Shown one piece after another: positions 9,492 through 19,927 of a stretch of DNA of 64,000 nt (the first letter of the stretch is position 1; each line of letters begins with the position of its first letter). The position numbers and the translations under genes are program-made. The notes under the pieces were generated by a model. It had not been told where the DNA came from, did no database searches, and was given only the letters and a program-made list of their open reading frames with translations. Origin of the DNA: Colwellia psychrerythraea 34H (GTDB taxonomy: Bacteria; Pseudomonadota; Gammaproteobacteria; Enterobacterales; Alteromonadaceae); contig NC_003910.7 of NCBI RefSeq assembly GCF_000012325.1, positions 620,001 to 684,000 on the forward strand, read 5' to 3'.

Positions 9492-9577
9492 AATATTTTG
9501 GCTTACCTGTGTAAATTAGTAGTACTTTTGTTTGAGTATAGCAGGAAGTTTAGTGTTTTTAATGAGTGTGAATCAAT

Positions 9578-9643
9578 AGCCCTTTATTTTTTATAGACGC
9601 TTTTGTACAAAAGCTTCTATAAAAAGATTGATGAGAAAGGGCT
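9578..9643 (-). terminator. Nested stem-loop downstream of astE
   Basis: An outer stem AGCCCTTT (9578-9585) / AAAGGGCT (9636-9643) encloses a second inverted repeat whose centre is the perfect palindrome GCTTTTGTACAAAAGC (9599-9614) flanked by TTTATAGA and TCTATAAA. On the minus strand it starts about 20 bases after the astE stop, and T/A-rich runs follow the inner stem. It is the likely 3' end of the ast transcript. Confidence 0.65.
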
Positions 9644-9664
9644 TTAAAAGATAAGGCTACTAGT

Positions 9665-10855
9665 TTACTGCAGTGTGGTAGGGACAACCATTAATACTGC
9701 ACGCTGACCATTACCTACATTGGCATTAGGGAATACAATGCTCTCACCTAGAAGGGTAGTACGGTATTCTTGATTCATATCAGTAGACAAAAGTGTACCT
9801 ACTGGGTAATCAGTAAAATTACTCGCTTCATCGGCAACATAAAGTTCAAATTTATCACTCACTTTAGTGATATCACCTAGCGCTTCAAATAAATTGAAAT
9901 CGTTGTTATCAAAACTTTTTAGCGGTATTGCTTCATCGCTAATAAGAGCGCTTAGGTTGTTTGTCATGGCTTGAAAGTTTGCCATATTGTTTTCGCCAAA
10001 GGGTCTTACTTTACCCAGCTCAATAGTAAAAGCATGTGCGGAAAAGTTGGCACTACTGAAATAGGAGAATGTACCACTGGGGCCATGACCGAATAAAATA
10101 GTGTTAACACCACAGCTAGCCATGAAGCTTAACTGCTCTTTATCCCATGGTTTACCTGCTTGGTATGGGTAAATTGCAAACTTTTCATATTTAGAGTTTC
10201 GAATAGCGGTATGCAAATCGTAGTGATAGTTAGTCATTTTGGATGAATTAGTTACTTGGCTTTCGCGGGTATTGCCGCTGGTATTATCAGTCGCGTTTGT
10301 AGCAGTGCCAGCGTTAAAGAAATCACTAACGTAACCTTCTAATTTTTCTGCACGATACTTTTCAAAACAAGGATCGATATCTTGGTACTTGCCACAAAAT
10401 AAGCGATTTAAATTTTCTGTTTGAAAACGTTTTGCGATATTCATTGAAACAGGGTTACCCATAATTAATAGGGTACGGTGCTTTACTTGAATTTTTTGGG
10501 CAATAATGTCACTAATCAACTGTTGTACTATTTCAATCGGGGCAGTTTCATTTCCATGAATGCCCGATGAAATAACAATACTCTTACTTGGTGTTGCCGA
10601 CTTTTCTTTAATCAGTTCAGGCTCAACATTTTCCGGTTCAATTAACAGTACACCGGTGTCGAGTAAGCTAACTTTTGCTTGCTTGACCTTAAAACTTAAT
10701 TGGTTATCTGCGCCAGTTTGGACAAAGCCTTGCTCAAATTGACGTGTTAACGCGATAAAGTCACCTTGCTCAACAAAGTGGCGATAAGCTTGGGTAAAGT
10801 TATCACTGGTAATATCGGTAAGGTTTGCTGCGGTAAGAGTATTGTTGTTTTGCAT
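9665..10855 (-). CDS. astE: Succinylglutamate desuccinylase
   Basis: AstE catalyses the last step of the arginine succinyltransferase pathway, hydrolysing N-succinylglutamate to glutamate and succinate. It is a zinc enzyme of the M14 fold. The first zinc ligands are His100 and Glu103 (HGNETAP), and the third is His215 (DLHTAIR). The residues around ENLNRLFCG are also typical. At 396 residues it is longer than E. coli AstE (322). Part of the excess is a low-complexity Thr/Asn/Ser-rich stretch at about 181-208 just before the third zinc ligand, plus a loose N-terminus. The ATG directly abuts the astD stop codon, so the two genes are surely co-translated. Confidence 0.93.
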   Translation of the reverse strand: MQNNNTLTAANLTDITSDNFTQAYRHFVEQGDFIALTRQFEQGFVQTGADNQLSFKVKQAKVSLLDTGVLLIEPENVEPELIKEKSATPSKSIVISSGIHGNETAPIEIVQQLISDIIAQKIQVKHRTLLIMGNPVSMNIAKRFQTENLNRLFCGKYQDIDPCFEKYRAEKLEGYVSDFFNAGTATNATDNTSGNTRESQVTNSSKMTNYHYDLHTAIRNSKYEKFAIYPYQAGKPWDKEQLSFMASCGVNTILFGHGPSGTFSYFSSANFSAHAFTIELGKVRPFGENNMANFQAMTNNLSALISDEAIPLKSFDNNDFNLFEALGDITKVSDKFELYVADEASNFTDYPVGTLLSTDMNQEYRTTLLGESIVFPNANVGNGQRAVLMVVPTTLQ

Positions 10856-12334
10856 TTAGAATTTCATACCAGGTGTTAACGTTTCAGGTAAACTTACTTT
10901 CTCAGCTTCTACTGAAGCAATAGGGTAGGCACAATAATCAGCGGCATAAAATGCGCTGGCTCTGTGATTACCACTAGCACCAATACCACCAAACGGTGCA
11001 GCGCTGCTTGCACCTGTAATTGGTTTGTTCCAGTTAACGATACCAGCACGAATGCGAGTAAAGAAGTGATTGTATGACGCTTCACTATCAGATAACAAAC
11101 CGGCAGAAAGACCAAAACCAGTATTATTAGCTTCATCAATCGCTTTATCGAAATCGTTGTAACGGTATAACTTAACTAGTGGACCGAAATATTCTTCATC
11201 AGGTATGTCGGCAATAATGTCACTAACATCGATAATACCAGGAGAAACAAAACCAGTACCTACTTCTAGATGTTTAAGATCTAAAACAGACTTTGCGCCT
11301 AAAGCGAGTAATTTAGCTTGTGCATCTACTAAGCTTAAAGCCGCTTTTTCTGAAATCATAGAGCCCATGAATGGTTGCGCTTCGTCATCGTAGTAACCAA
11401 TAGTTAAGTTTTTGGTTACTTCGATAAGACGGGCTAAAATAGCATCACCTTGTTCATTGGCTTCAATGAATAAACGACGCGCACAAGTACAACGTTGGCC
11501 AGTAGTAACGAATGCAGATTGAACAATGTCATGTACAACCGCATCAATGTCGCTAACATCTTTAACAACAAGCGGGTTATTACCACCCATTTCTAGCGCA
11601 AGTATCTTACCCGGTTGACCGGCAAATTGTTCATGTAATATATGACCAGTATTAGAGCTACCTGTGAAAAATAAACCATCAATAAGTTTATGGCTAGCAA
11701 GGGCTTTACCTGTTTCTACTTCACCTTGAACTAGGTTGATAACACCGTTAGGTAAACCAGCCTGTTCCCAAAGTTTTAACATTTCTTGTGCAACGCGAGG
11801 CGTTAATTCACTTGGCTTAAATACGATAGTATTACCAGCAATTAATGCTGGTACTATGTGGCCATTTGGCAAGTGACCAGGGAAGTTATAAGGACCAAAA
11901 ATAGCAACTACACCATGAGGCTTATGACGGATAAAGGCTTTAGCGCCAGGCATAGGGTTTTCAACTGTGCCAGTACGCTCGTTGTAAGCTTTCAGTGAAA
12001 TAGCGACTTTAGCTACCATCGCGCCAGCTTCACCGGTAGTTTCCCACTTTGGCTTACCAGTTTCTAAGGCAATAGTTGTTGCTAATGCATCTTTGTTCTC
12101 AGCTAATAATTCAGCAAATTTTGTTACCACGGCAACACGTGCTTCTAAGCTGATATTTGCCCAGCTTTCAAATGCTTGACGAGCACTTAAAACGGCATCG
12201 TTTACTTGATCTTTACTGGCAGTTTTACCTTGCCAAATGACTTCATTACGAGCAGGGTTAGATGAGCTAACATCATGACCTAAGCCTGCTTGCCATTGAC
12301 CATTAATAAATTGAACTGGATTTGCGTGAGACAT
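10856..12334 (-). CDS. astD: N-succinylglutamate 5-semialdehyde dehydrogenase
   Basis: AstD oxidises succinylglutamate semialdehyde to succinylglutamate with NAD, the fourth step of arginine catabolism. The 492-residue product is a complete aldehyde dehydrogenase. Asn150 (GPYNFPGH), the general base Glu248 (LEMGGNNP) and the nucleophile Cys282 (TTGQRCTC) are present. The FTGSS NAD-binding loop and [12 protein letters not shown] near the C-terminus fit AstD. AGAAGG lies before the ATG. It is placed between astA and astE as in other Alteromonadales. Confidence 0.96.
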   Translation of the reverse strand: MSHANPVQFINGQWQAGLGHDVSSSNPARNEVIWQGKTASKDQVNDAVLSARQAFESWANISLEARVAVVTKFAELLAENKDALATTIALETGKPKWETTGEAGAMVAKVAISLKAYNERTGTVENPMPGAKAFIRHKPHGVVAIFGPYNFPGHLPNGHIVPALIAGNTIVFKPSELTPRVAQEMLKLWEQAGLPNGVINLVQGEVETGKALASHKLIDGLFFTGSSNTGHILHEQFAGQPGKILALEMGGNNPLVVKDVSDIDAVVHDIVQSAFVTTGQRCTCARRLFIEANEQGDAILARLIEVTKNLTIGYYDDEAQPFMGSMISEKAALSLVDAQAKLLALGAKSVLDLKHLEVGTGFVSPGIIDVSDIIADIPDEEYFGPLVKLYRYNDFDKAIDEANNTGFGLSAGLLSDSEASYNHFFTRIRAGIVNWNKPITGASSAAPFGGIGASGNHRASAFYAADYCAYPIASVEAEKVSLPETLTPGMKF

Positions 12335-12459
12335 GGTATTTCCTTCTCATTGATAGTGGTGATAGAGGCGTTCTGCTATCACCATTAGTAATTTGACGAG
12401 TGACTAGTATTAGCCACGCTAAATTTGTAAGTTGTTGTGCTAAGACAAAGTGGCAGGGA

Positions 12460-13476
12460 CTAATTAGATATTATACGAACCCAATCACCAGCACTGACCA
12501 TCAATGCATCGGCAACGGCTTGACTAATCACAACTTGGTTAGCTGTGTCGCGTAATGAAAGTGGCGCTTGAGTGGCTCTAAAGTCTTCAACTTTACTATT
12601 ACAAATAATGTAATTATCAGTTGATTGCACTTCATCAATGATCACTTGGCAACGCTTACTTTGGTTAACCGATCTAATATTGTTAACATTCGATTCCACC
12701 GTAGGACCCGCATCAAAAATATCAACATAGCCACGTCTTGCAAAACCTTCCGCTTCTAATAAGCGAAGTGCTGGTACTGTTTGCGGATGCACCTTGTCAA
12801 TTACGTCTTGTGCTTCTTTACTTAGCAAATTGACGTAAATTGGATACTTCGGCATTAACTCAGCAATAAATTCTTTTTTACCTATACCAGTTAAGTAATC
12901 AGCAGTAGGGAAGTCCATTGAGAAAAAATGTTCTTCAAGCCAATTCCAAAATGGTGAGCGACCTTCATTGTCTGAAACACCACGCATTTCTGCAATAATG
13001 GTGTCAGAAAAGCGTTCTTTATGTTCCGCGATAAAAAGAAAGCGGAAACGTGATAAAAAACGACCATTGTTATTTTTACGATGACTATTACTTAAAAATA
13101 ACGTACAAATTTCACTCGCACCGGTGTAATCATTACATAGTGACAAGGTTTCTACGGTATTGTAAATATTCAGTTCTCGTGAGCTATGGACAACTTTACC
13201 TAAATGATAATGATAAAAAGCATCATCTAAACCAACAGCAGCTTCAATACCACTGGTACCAACAACGTCACCTGTTTCGGTATCTTCCATAACAAAAAGA
13301 TAACCTTCTTTTCCCGCTTGGCTCACTTCTTTTGAAAAGGATTCTTCAGCAAGGCTAATGCGTTGTTGAAGTAATTGTTCATTTACTGGTAGTGACGTAA
13401 AACCGTGGCCAGAATCTATCGCGATTTGGTATAAGGCTTTCAAGTCACTTGTTTTAATAGGACGTACAATGATCAT
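12460..13476 (-). CDS. astA: Arginine N-succinyltransferase
   Basis: AstA transfers succinate from succinyl-CoA to arginine, the entry step of the AST pathway. The 338-residue length equals the family norm. The start MIIVRPIKTSDLKALYQIA, the block GHGFTSLPVNEQLLQQRI, CTLFLSNSHRKNNNGRFLSRFRF, and the catalytic-region motif DFPTADYLTGIGKKEFIAELMPKYPIYV-type sequence are all as in AstA. GAGAG precedes the ATG. It follows astC by about 90 bases and precedes astD by about 125. astB was not found in this window, so the second step must be encoded elsewhere. Confidence 0.95.
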   Translation of the reverse strand: MIIVRPIKTSDLKALYQIAIDSGHGFTSLPVNEQLLQQRISLAEESFSKEVSQAGKEGYLFVMEDTETGDVVGTSGIEAAVGLDDAFYHYHLGKVVHSSRELNIYNTVETLSLCNDYTGASEICTLFLSNSHRKNNNGRFLSRFRFLFIAEHKERFSDTIIAEMRGVSDNEGRSPFWNWLEEHFFSMDFPTADYLTGIGKKEFIAELMPKYPIYVNLLSKEAQDVIDKVHPQTVPALRLLEAEGFARRGYVDIFDAGPTVESNVNNIRSVNQSKRCQVIIDEVQSTDNYIICNSKVEDFRATQAPLSLRDTANQVVISQAVADALMVSAGDWVRIISN

Positions 13477-13569
13477 AAATGCTCTCGATGAAAAGAAGTG
13501 GTAACCTGCTCAAACCCTAGCGGCAAGAACAGGTAACTATTAGCATTGACTAGGCTAGTTTCGGTTAAG

Positions 13570-14796
<1,227 letters not shown>

Positions 14797-14825
14797 TTAT
14801 AAGTGGGTAGTTTTTTTAATAGCTT

Positions 14826-15090
14826 ATACCAATTGAGCTAATTTATTAATCAAATTAGAATTTCATTAGCGAGCTTAGAACAAACAAAAATTATTTAAAC
14901 ATAGTTATTCTATATTTGATTAATTTTGCACGTTATCAGTTCGCTAATGACTTCCCAAAGGGCTAGTTTAAAAGGTTTACATACATCGTTATTGGTTTTG
15001 ACAAGGGAATAACCATTCTCTTCAATCAATGCCTTGCCTGTAATCCTTTTAACTCTCGCTAATTGAGTAATTAATTAATTCACTTGGTAT
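14826..15090 (-). repeat. MITE-like element, 265-bp copy upstream of astC
   Basis: The segment begins ATACCAATTGAGC and ends CACTTGGTAT, with imperfect terminal inverted repeats that run inward to a shared CATTAGCGAG/CTCGCTAAT block. Its reverse complement aligns along its full length with the element at 26863-27175. Shared blocks include GCAAGGCATTGATTGAAGAG, AATGGTTATTC, AGCCCTTTGGGA and TCATTAGC. One 48-bp block of the other copy is absent. No transposase gene is inside, so it would depend on an enzyme in trans. It separates astC from the probable upstream ArgR sites. Confidence 0.8.
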
Positions 15091-15235
15091 CACTGCATAA
15101 TCTAGATAAAGCTTAATGAATATCTAATTATTGTAAAAAATAATAACAGCGAGTTAAAAAATAGAGCAATAGTATGACAGGAAATAGTCTGCTTGTCTTG
15201 CGGTGCTAGCCTGTAGCCCAGAAGAAACAAAGGCT

Positions 15236-15274
15236 TAGCTAACTTTATTCATAAAAGATGAATATTTATTGATT
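15236..15274. promoter_or_regulatory. Tandem ARG-box-like sites (possible ArgR binding)
   Basis: Two 18-bp segments 3 bp apart resemble ARG boxes (core TGAAT-4-ATTCA). The second, GATGAATATTTATTGATT at 15257, matches nine of ten core positions. The first, ending TTTATTCATA, has a perfect right half and a poor left half. The 18-3-18 layout is that of known ArgR operators, and the next gene downstream on the minus strand is astC. The sites lie about 450 bases from the astC start, so the link is inference. Confidence 0.4.
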
Positions 15275-15340
15275 CGGATTGTTTTGTGGAAATAAGGAGA
15301 TAAGGGAGGGAGTAGGCGCTTGCTTGATGAAAGCCATCAG

Positions 15341-15376
15341 CGTGATTTTTTAATAATTAATCATAAAAAAATCACG
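15341..15376. other. 11-bp inverted repeat after the HDOD gene
   Basis: CGTGATTTTTT and AAAAAATCACG form a perfect 11-bp stem with a 14-base loop, about 75 bases after the stop of the HDOD gene. The stem is AT-rich, so terminator strength would be low. The remainder of the 650-base gap holds the MITE copy and the ARG-box-like sites. Confidence 0.4.
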
Positions 15377-15449
15377 TAAAAAACTAAATTTTGTAGCAAA
15401 TGAGCAACAAAATAGAGGAAGTTTGTTTTTTACGACGGTTTTACAGTGC

Positions 15450-16595
15450 TTAATTGAAGTTAAGCTTGATGTGATCAATATCGCTTTTTTTCAATAGTGT
15501 TATTTCGGCAGGTGTTAAATTAACCGTACTGAGTAACTTTTTACTTTCATCACTATCAATTAATTCTTCTTTCGCTAGCGCTCTAAAAGCGACATAGGCT
15601 TTAGCTTTGGCAACAAGTTGTGCAATAGGGTGCATTTTCTCAATATTATCAGCGTAAGCTAAATCAAAGATGGGCTCGGTGATAGCAAGTCGTTTAAAAT
15701 GCATTTTCTCAATTAAATCAGCAGAAAGTTGCGAACTTCGCATAATTAGCTGCTCAAGGAGCAACTCTTCACTAGTCTCAATTTTTGATAAAACATTGTG
15801 CAAACGTTTGTCTTTTTTCTCAAAGGCTTCCCGTACTTCTTTTTTATGCATCTCACTAAACTTTGTTAAATAGCAGCGAGTGACAGCAAGTCTGCCAATG
15901 TTTGACAACATACCTGTGGTAAAAGCAGTAAATTCATCAAGGCCTTGCTCTTTGGCTAATACGCGTGAAGCCAGTGCAATGGATAAACTATCATTCCAAA
16001 GTTTACGTTTCATTAAACCGTAAGGAGCTGTACTAGTTGGCAACCAATGTTTTAACGTAAAAGTTGGCATCACTAATTTTAAATTATCTAAACCAATATA
16101 ACTTAACGCTAGTTTGGCATCAGTAACTTGTACATCAGCACGTTTTCTATATTGTGGTTTATTCACTAAGCTAATTAAATCAATGGTTAACCAAGATAAT
16201 GAAGCAGCAAGATCTTTGATTTGATTCACTGAAGCCGCACGAGCAGATAAAATATCAAGGATAGCAGGACAGGCATCTTCAATGCCTAATACATAATGAT
16301 AGAGGTGTTCTTTATTATCAAAGTCACTATTAATTTGCGTACGCAGACGACTAAAGAAATTTTGTTTCGTTTGTTTTCGAAAATGTTCTTCGCCATGCTC
16401 GGCAATAATCTTCTCTTGTTGAGCTTGCACTTCAACAGATAACAATTCTCGGCGGCGGTTTTCTTGTTCGCTACCTTGATGATCAACCATAGAGACTTTA
16501 CCACTTTGCTTTTCCGCAAAATCTTTACAGATAGAGAGGCTAATAGCACGTTGATAAACTGTGGCAACAGTTTGATTGTTTTCAAAAATCTGCAT
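15450..16595 (-). CDS. HDOD-domain protein
   Basis: A 381-residue cytoplasmic protein with a basic, charged N-terminal part and an HDOD domain (a metal-less relative of the HD phosphohydrolases) over about residues 110-320. The segment SYIGLDNLKLVMPTFTLKHWL and the helix RKLWNDSLSIALASRVLAKEQG, followed by TGMLSNIGRLAV, are typical; the HD metal pair is not present. HDOD proteins usually act in signalling or stress control, but no specific role can be given. It lies between pabA and astC on the same strand, with no clear ribosome site. Confidence 0.8.
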   Translation of the reverse strand: MQIFENNQTVATVYQRAISLSICKDFAEKQSGKVSMVDHQGSEQENRRRELLSVEVQAQQEKIIAEHGEEHFRKQTKQNFFSRLRTQINSDFDNKEHLYHYVLGIEDACPAILDILSARAASVNQIKDLAASLSWLTIDLISLVNKPQYRKRADVQVTDAKLALSYIGLDNLKLVMPTFTLKHWLPTSTAPYGLMKRKLWNDSLSIALASRVLAKEQGLDEFTAFTTGMLSNIGRLAVTRCYLTKFSEMHKKEVREAFEKKDKRLHNVLSKIETSEELLLEQLIMRSSQLSADLIEKMHFKRLAITEPIFDLAYADNIEKMHPIAQLVAKAKAYVAFRALAKEELIDSDESKKLLSTVNLTPAEITLLKKSDIDHIKLNFN

Positions 16596-16702
16596 AGAGG
16601 TTTTATTGCTTACCTAAAATATAAAATTGAGCATCGAATGTGTGAAATCTATCGCTTTAAGGGTACTACTTTATCTGGCTTTACTCTAAAAAGCTCTTGT
16701 TA

Positions 16703-17302
16703 TTAGCTTATCGGGTAATTTTTAAATTGCTTGATAAAATTTGCTAATAAACATTGTCCTTGCTCCGTAAGTATTGATTCTGGATGGAATTGTACACTGC
16801 TAATCGGAAGCGTTTTATGTTCTAGCGCCATAATTTCATCTACCTCACCTTGTTCATTTTGGCTCCATGCCGTCATGGTGAGTTCTGCTGGTAATGATTG
16901 TTTGTCAACTATCAGAGAATGATAACGTGTTACTTGTAATGGATGATTTAATTCAGCGAATAAACCTTGTTGATTGTGTGAAATCTTGGAGGTTTTACCA
17001 TGCATAACTTTTTTTGCTTTTACCACACTAGCACCAAAATGCTGTGCAATACATTGATGGCCTAAACAGACACCTAATAAAGGTATTTTACCGGCGAATT
17101 CTTTTACCACGTCAAGGGAGATGCCAGCCGAATCAGGATCACAAGGACCAGGCGATATAACAATATATTGAGGCGTTAATTGCTCAATTTCTTTAAGGCT
17201 AATTTCATTATTTCTATAGACAACAACCTCTTGACCTAGCGCTTGAAAATAATGCACTAAATTAAAAGTAAATGAGTCGTAATTGTCGATCATTAATAAC
17301 AA
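16703..17302 (-). CDS. pabA: Aminodeoxychorismate/anthranilate synthase glutamine amidotransferase
   Basis: This class I glutaminase supplies ammonia for 4-amino-4-deoxychorismate (folate) and possibly anthranilate. The triad is Cys79 (GVCLGHQ), His173 and Glu175 (QFHPES). I chose TTG 17302 as start: GAGG lies eight bases before it, and it gives Cys79, the same number as in E. coli PabA. An ATG at 17293 is the alternative. The open frame extends up to 17407, but that part runs through a palindromic repeat and has no homology. It stands alone next to the arginine genes, as pabA does beside argD in enterics, which supports pabA over trpG. Confidence 0.87.
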   Translation of the reverse strand: MLLMIDNYDSFTFNLVHYFQALGQEVVVYRNNEISLKEIEQLTPQYIVISPGPCDPDSAGISLDVVKEFAGKIPLLGVCLGHQCIAQHFGASVVKAKKVMHGKTSKISHNQQGLFAELNHPLQVTRYHSLIVDKQSLPAELTMTAWSQNEQGEVDEIMALEHKTLPISSVQFHPESILTEQGQCLLANFIKQFKNYPIS

Positions 17303-17387
17303 AAAAGTCGCCTCGCAGCTAATAAAATTCGCGGCTATTCTAATGCTTTTATTGGAATGGAGCAATGAAATGAAGGGATAAAAACGA

Positions 17388-17427
17388 TATACCCAAGCCA
17401 CCTGCATCTTCAGGTGGTTTGGGTATA
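17388..17427. repeat. TATACCCAA palindromic repeat (REP-like)
   Basis: TATACCCAAGCCACCTG (17388-17404) pairs with CAGGTGGTTTGGGTATA (17411-17427), 16 of 17 positions, with a 6-base loop. On the minus strand it shares TATACCCAAA and TGAAGATG with the element at 54255-54300, so both belong to one dispersed family. It sits between the porin and pabA genes. Confidence 0.7.
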
Positions 17428-17446
17428 AGCTAGCAAGTTGCTAGCT
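17428..17446 (-). terminator. Possible terminator of the porin gene
   Basis: GCTAGC (17429-17434) and GCTAGC (17440-17445) form a short stem with an AAGTT loop, followed on the minus strand by TTATA. It lies 26 bases after the porin stop. The T tract is short, so confidence is low; the neighbouring palindrome may also contribute. Confidence 0.35.
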
Positions 17447-17471
17447 CTTATTGTATAGCTTATAGTTTTAC

Positions 17472-18674
17472 TTAGAACTTAGCTGTCATTTGAACCCAAA
17501 GTTTATTGGTATCAGTTGGAGCTATGCCTGAATCACCTTCGCTATAGTTAGCAGCTTTAACTAAAACACCATAGTTTTTGTTAATTTGGTAAGTGGCAAC
17601 TAAATCTAACTCGTTACCAAAATCAATGCTACCTTCATCCGATGAGAAATCATGGTAAGTTGCTGCCCATTTAACGCCTGACACTTTACCTTTGGCAGTT
17701 AAATAAATATCTTGTAGACCTTCTTTTGGAGTACCTAAGAATTTATCAGCCCAACCGTTGAATTTATGCTTAGTTGCTAATGGCGTGTTAAATGCAACTT
17801 TACCATCATCACTACCCAATAATTCATAACCACCTAAAACAGTTACTTGACCAAAGTTATAACCTGCTTCAGCATTAATATACATTGCTGAATAGCTCAT
17901 TGGGTTATCACCATTGTCGCTTTGAGTCGCGAGGCTAGCATTTACTAAAAACTTACCAAACTTGCCATTATATAGAGCACCTACTGTGCTGCTAGAGTTT
18001 TTATAGTTAGCGACAGCATCATAGTCTAGAAGGTAAGCAAAACCCGCTAATTTATGACTTTTGTTAATGTTGTACTTCGCATTAACTAAGTGGAAATCAC
18101 CTTTAACGTTTCCGCCTTTAATATCATTGATGTTCTGGATGTAGCTATAGTCAGCTAAGAAAGCATCCGCTTTATATTGTGCGCGAACTCCATCATATGT
18201 TTGTTCATTTTGACGCCAGCCTACACCACCAACAAAACGCTGATTGTTGTGTAAAACACGTTGGCGACCAACTACGGCACTAAAGCCATTGTTTGCGTAC
18301 TTGATAAAAGCTTGGTTTACGTCAGTACTTTGTGGATCAACAACTACTGGATATTCAGTGTTACCATTTTGAGTACTATTATAGTCATCTACTAGAGCAT
18401 CTACTTTATCAACTTCTAAACCAAGCGAGAAGTTACTGTAACTGCCTGTGTCAATTGTGATACGACTTTTTAGCGTTAACGCTGCAGCCTTTTTGTCTAT
18501 ACCGTCTTGATCTACGCCTTCGTAACGAGCGCGTAAATTAACTTTAACTGTGCTCTCACTTAACGCTTCAGTAATGCTGTTGCCGTGTTCTGTTTCACCA
18601 GCAAAGGCGGTAGGAGCTGCTAAAATTGCTGCACTGATTAATGTTAAGGTAAACTTATTTACTACTGTTTTCAT
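17472..18674 (-). CDS. Outer-membrane porin, alginate-export/OprD-like beta-barrel
   Basis: A 400-residue protein with a clear signal peptide (cleavage after AFA, residue 25), alternating hydrophobic beta-strand pattern and a C-terminal phenylalanine (VQMTAKF), as for outer-membrane barrels. Segments such as NLRARYEGVDQDG, KSRITIDTGSYSNFSLGLEV and VGRQRVLHNNQRFVGGVGWRQNEQTYDGVR are of the type seen in Shewanella and Colwellia porins of the alginate-export group. The substrate is unknown. AGGA precedes the ATG. Two perfect FNR boxes upstream suggest expression tied to oxygen limitation. Confidence 0.82.
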   Translation of the reverse strand: MKTVVNKFTLTLISAAILAAPTAFAGETEHGNSITEALSESTVKVNLRARYEGVDQDGIDKKAAALTLKSRITIDTGSYSNFSLGLEVDKVDALVDDYNSTQNGNTEYPVVVDPQSTDVNQAFIKYANNGFSAVVGRQRVLHNNQRFVGGVGWRQNEQTYDGVRAQYKADAFLADYSYIQNINDIKGGNVKGDFHLVNAKYNINKSHKLAGFAYLLDYDAVANYKNSSSTVGALYNGKFGKFLVNASLATQSDNGDNPMSYSAMYINAEAGYNFGQVTVLGGYELLGSDDGKVAFNTPLATKHKFNGWADKFLGTPKEGLQDIYLTAKGKVSGVKWAATYHDFSSDEGSIDFGNELDLVATYQINKNYGVLVKAANYSEGDSGIAPTDTNKLWVQMTAKF

Positions 18675-18780
18675 AATAATATCCTAATTTCATGTTTTTA
18701 AGAGGGGTCGTTAACTTTGTTATTATTATTGTTCTAAGTAACTGATGGGGGGAGTTTTGCACTGCATCAGATTGAATAGT

Positions 18781-18794
18781 TTGATTTAAATCAA
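18781..18794. promoter_or_regulatory. Perfect FNR/ANR box, porin-proximal
   Basis: TTGATTTAAATCAA matches the FNR consensus TTGAT-4-ATCAA at all ten defined positions. Its centre is about 113 bases before the porin start codon. Together with an identical site 49 bases further upstream it points to anaerobic control of the porin. Confidence 0.8.
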
Positions 18795-18829
18795 GTTGTT
18801 AATATATGTATTTTAATAGGTTTACTAAC

Positions 18830-18843
18830 TTGATTTAAATCAA
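18830..18843. promoter_or_regulatory. Perfect FNR/ANR box, distal copy
   Basis: A second TTGATTTAAATCAA, identical to the first in all 14 bases, including the four spacer positions. It lies between the divergent porin and glutaredoxin-like genes, about 155 bases from the porin start and 205 from the other, so it could serve either. Confidence 0.78.
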
Positions 18844-19022
18844 GGTTAGCTTCAACTTAAATGTAGATTCCTATTGTTGGTACTCTTCTGGCTTAAAGAT
18901 TTGATACAAGCACAATTGTACTCAAGAAAGTGTTACCCAGTTAAGCGCTGCTTAGGATAAAATGGCAAACATCATGCCCTGGCTTATCACGTTAACAGAG
19001 TAGCCCAAATTTTTAATATAGC

Positions 19023-19034
19023 TAGGTCGACCTA
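19023..19034. promoter_or_regulatory. 12-bp perfect palindrome before the glutaredoxin-like gene
   Basis: TAGGTCGACCTA ends 14 bases before the ATG at 19049. Its position over the likely leader or promoter, and its perfect symmetry, suit an operator, but no regulator is recognised. It could be chance in a 374-base intergenic region. Confidence 0.35.
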
Positions 19035-19048
19035 ACTAAGGTAAAAAA

Positions 19049-19276
19049 ATGAAAAGAGTTGTCTTATATACCATGGAAAAGTGTCCTCATTGCCAAACGG
19101 CAAAACGTTACCTTGAACAGCAAGGTATTGCTTTTAGGTTATGTAATATTAAAACGGCAAAAGGACAGAAAGAGTTTTCAGCCACCGGCTTTAGGGGGGT
19201 ACCTGTGCTGAAGGTAGGTGACCAGCTACTTAACGGTTTTTCAGTTCAAGCGTTTACTGAACTGTATAAAAACTAA
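19049..19276 (+). CDS. Glutaredoxin-like protein
   Basis: A 75-residue thioredoxin-fold protein with the dithiol active site CPHC at residues 12-15 (YTMEKCPHCQTAKRYLEQ), the GVPVLKVGDQLLNGF block with the cis-proline, and no extra domain. The order of these elements and the length fit small glutaredoxins of the GrxC/NrdH class. The substrate is not known, and no ribonucleotide reductase gene is nearby. It is a single gene, divergent from the porin, with a purine-rich ribosome site (AAGGTAAAAAA). Confidence 0.82.
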   Translation: MKRVVLYTMEKCPHCQTAKRYLEQQGIAFRLCNIKTAKGQKEFSATGFRGVPVLKVGDQLLNGFSVQAFTELYKN

Positions 19277-19437
19277 GTTTACATAATACTCAGTAGATTA
19301 ATTTATTCTCCGTTAGTGTTTTCCTTGACTACCTTGTTTGAAAATACAAAATTAAAGACCCCTTATACTGCTTTCTTCTACATTATTTTAATTCCCCCAC
19401 ACACATTGCACCAGATGATCTCAGTGGAGTTGTTTTC

Positions 19438-19454
19438 TGCACGCTCTTGGTGCG
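19438..19454 (+). promoter_or_regulatory. NtrC-binding-site-like palindrome upstream of glnK
   Basis: TGCACGCTCTTGGTGCG fits the NtrC site (TGCAC-7-GTGCA type) with both half-sites intact except the last base. A second half-site TGCACC begins at 19407. It lies about 70 bases upstream of a sigma-54-type promoter, the normal distance for an enhancer. Confidence 0.65.
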
Positions 19455-19515
19455 AATAGAACCTTTTTAAAACTCAATTATCAAATAACCAATTGATTTT
19501 TAATATTAATTTATG

Positions 19516-19532
19516 TTGGCACATGAATTGTA
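19516..19532 (+). promoter_or_regulatory. Sigma-54-type promoter of glnK-amtB
   Basis: TTGGCACATGAATTGTA has the -24 TGGCAC block and a -12 TTG element with correct GG-10-G spacing; the last C of the usual TTGC is T. It lies 45 bases before glnK. With the NtrC site it makes nitrogen-limited control of glnK-amtB very likely. Confidence 0.68.
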
Positions 19533-19567
19533 TTATCAGTTGTTAGCGATATAAAAACGATAACTAG

Positions 19568-19915
<348 letters not shown>

Positions 19916-19927
19916 AGGAGAATAATA

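Noticed and set aside
10909-11139. 76-codon hydrophobic frame on the minus strand
   Set aside because: It is a shadow of astD in another frame of the same strand.
17303-17407. N-terminal extension of the pabA frame
   Set aside because: It reads through a palindromic repeat and gives residues without family similarity; TTG 17302 has a ribosome site and restores Cys79 numbering.
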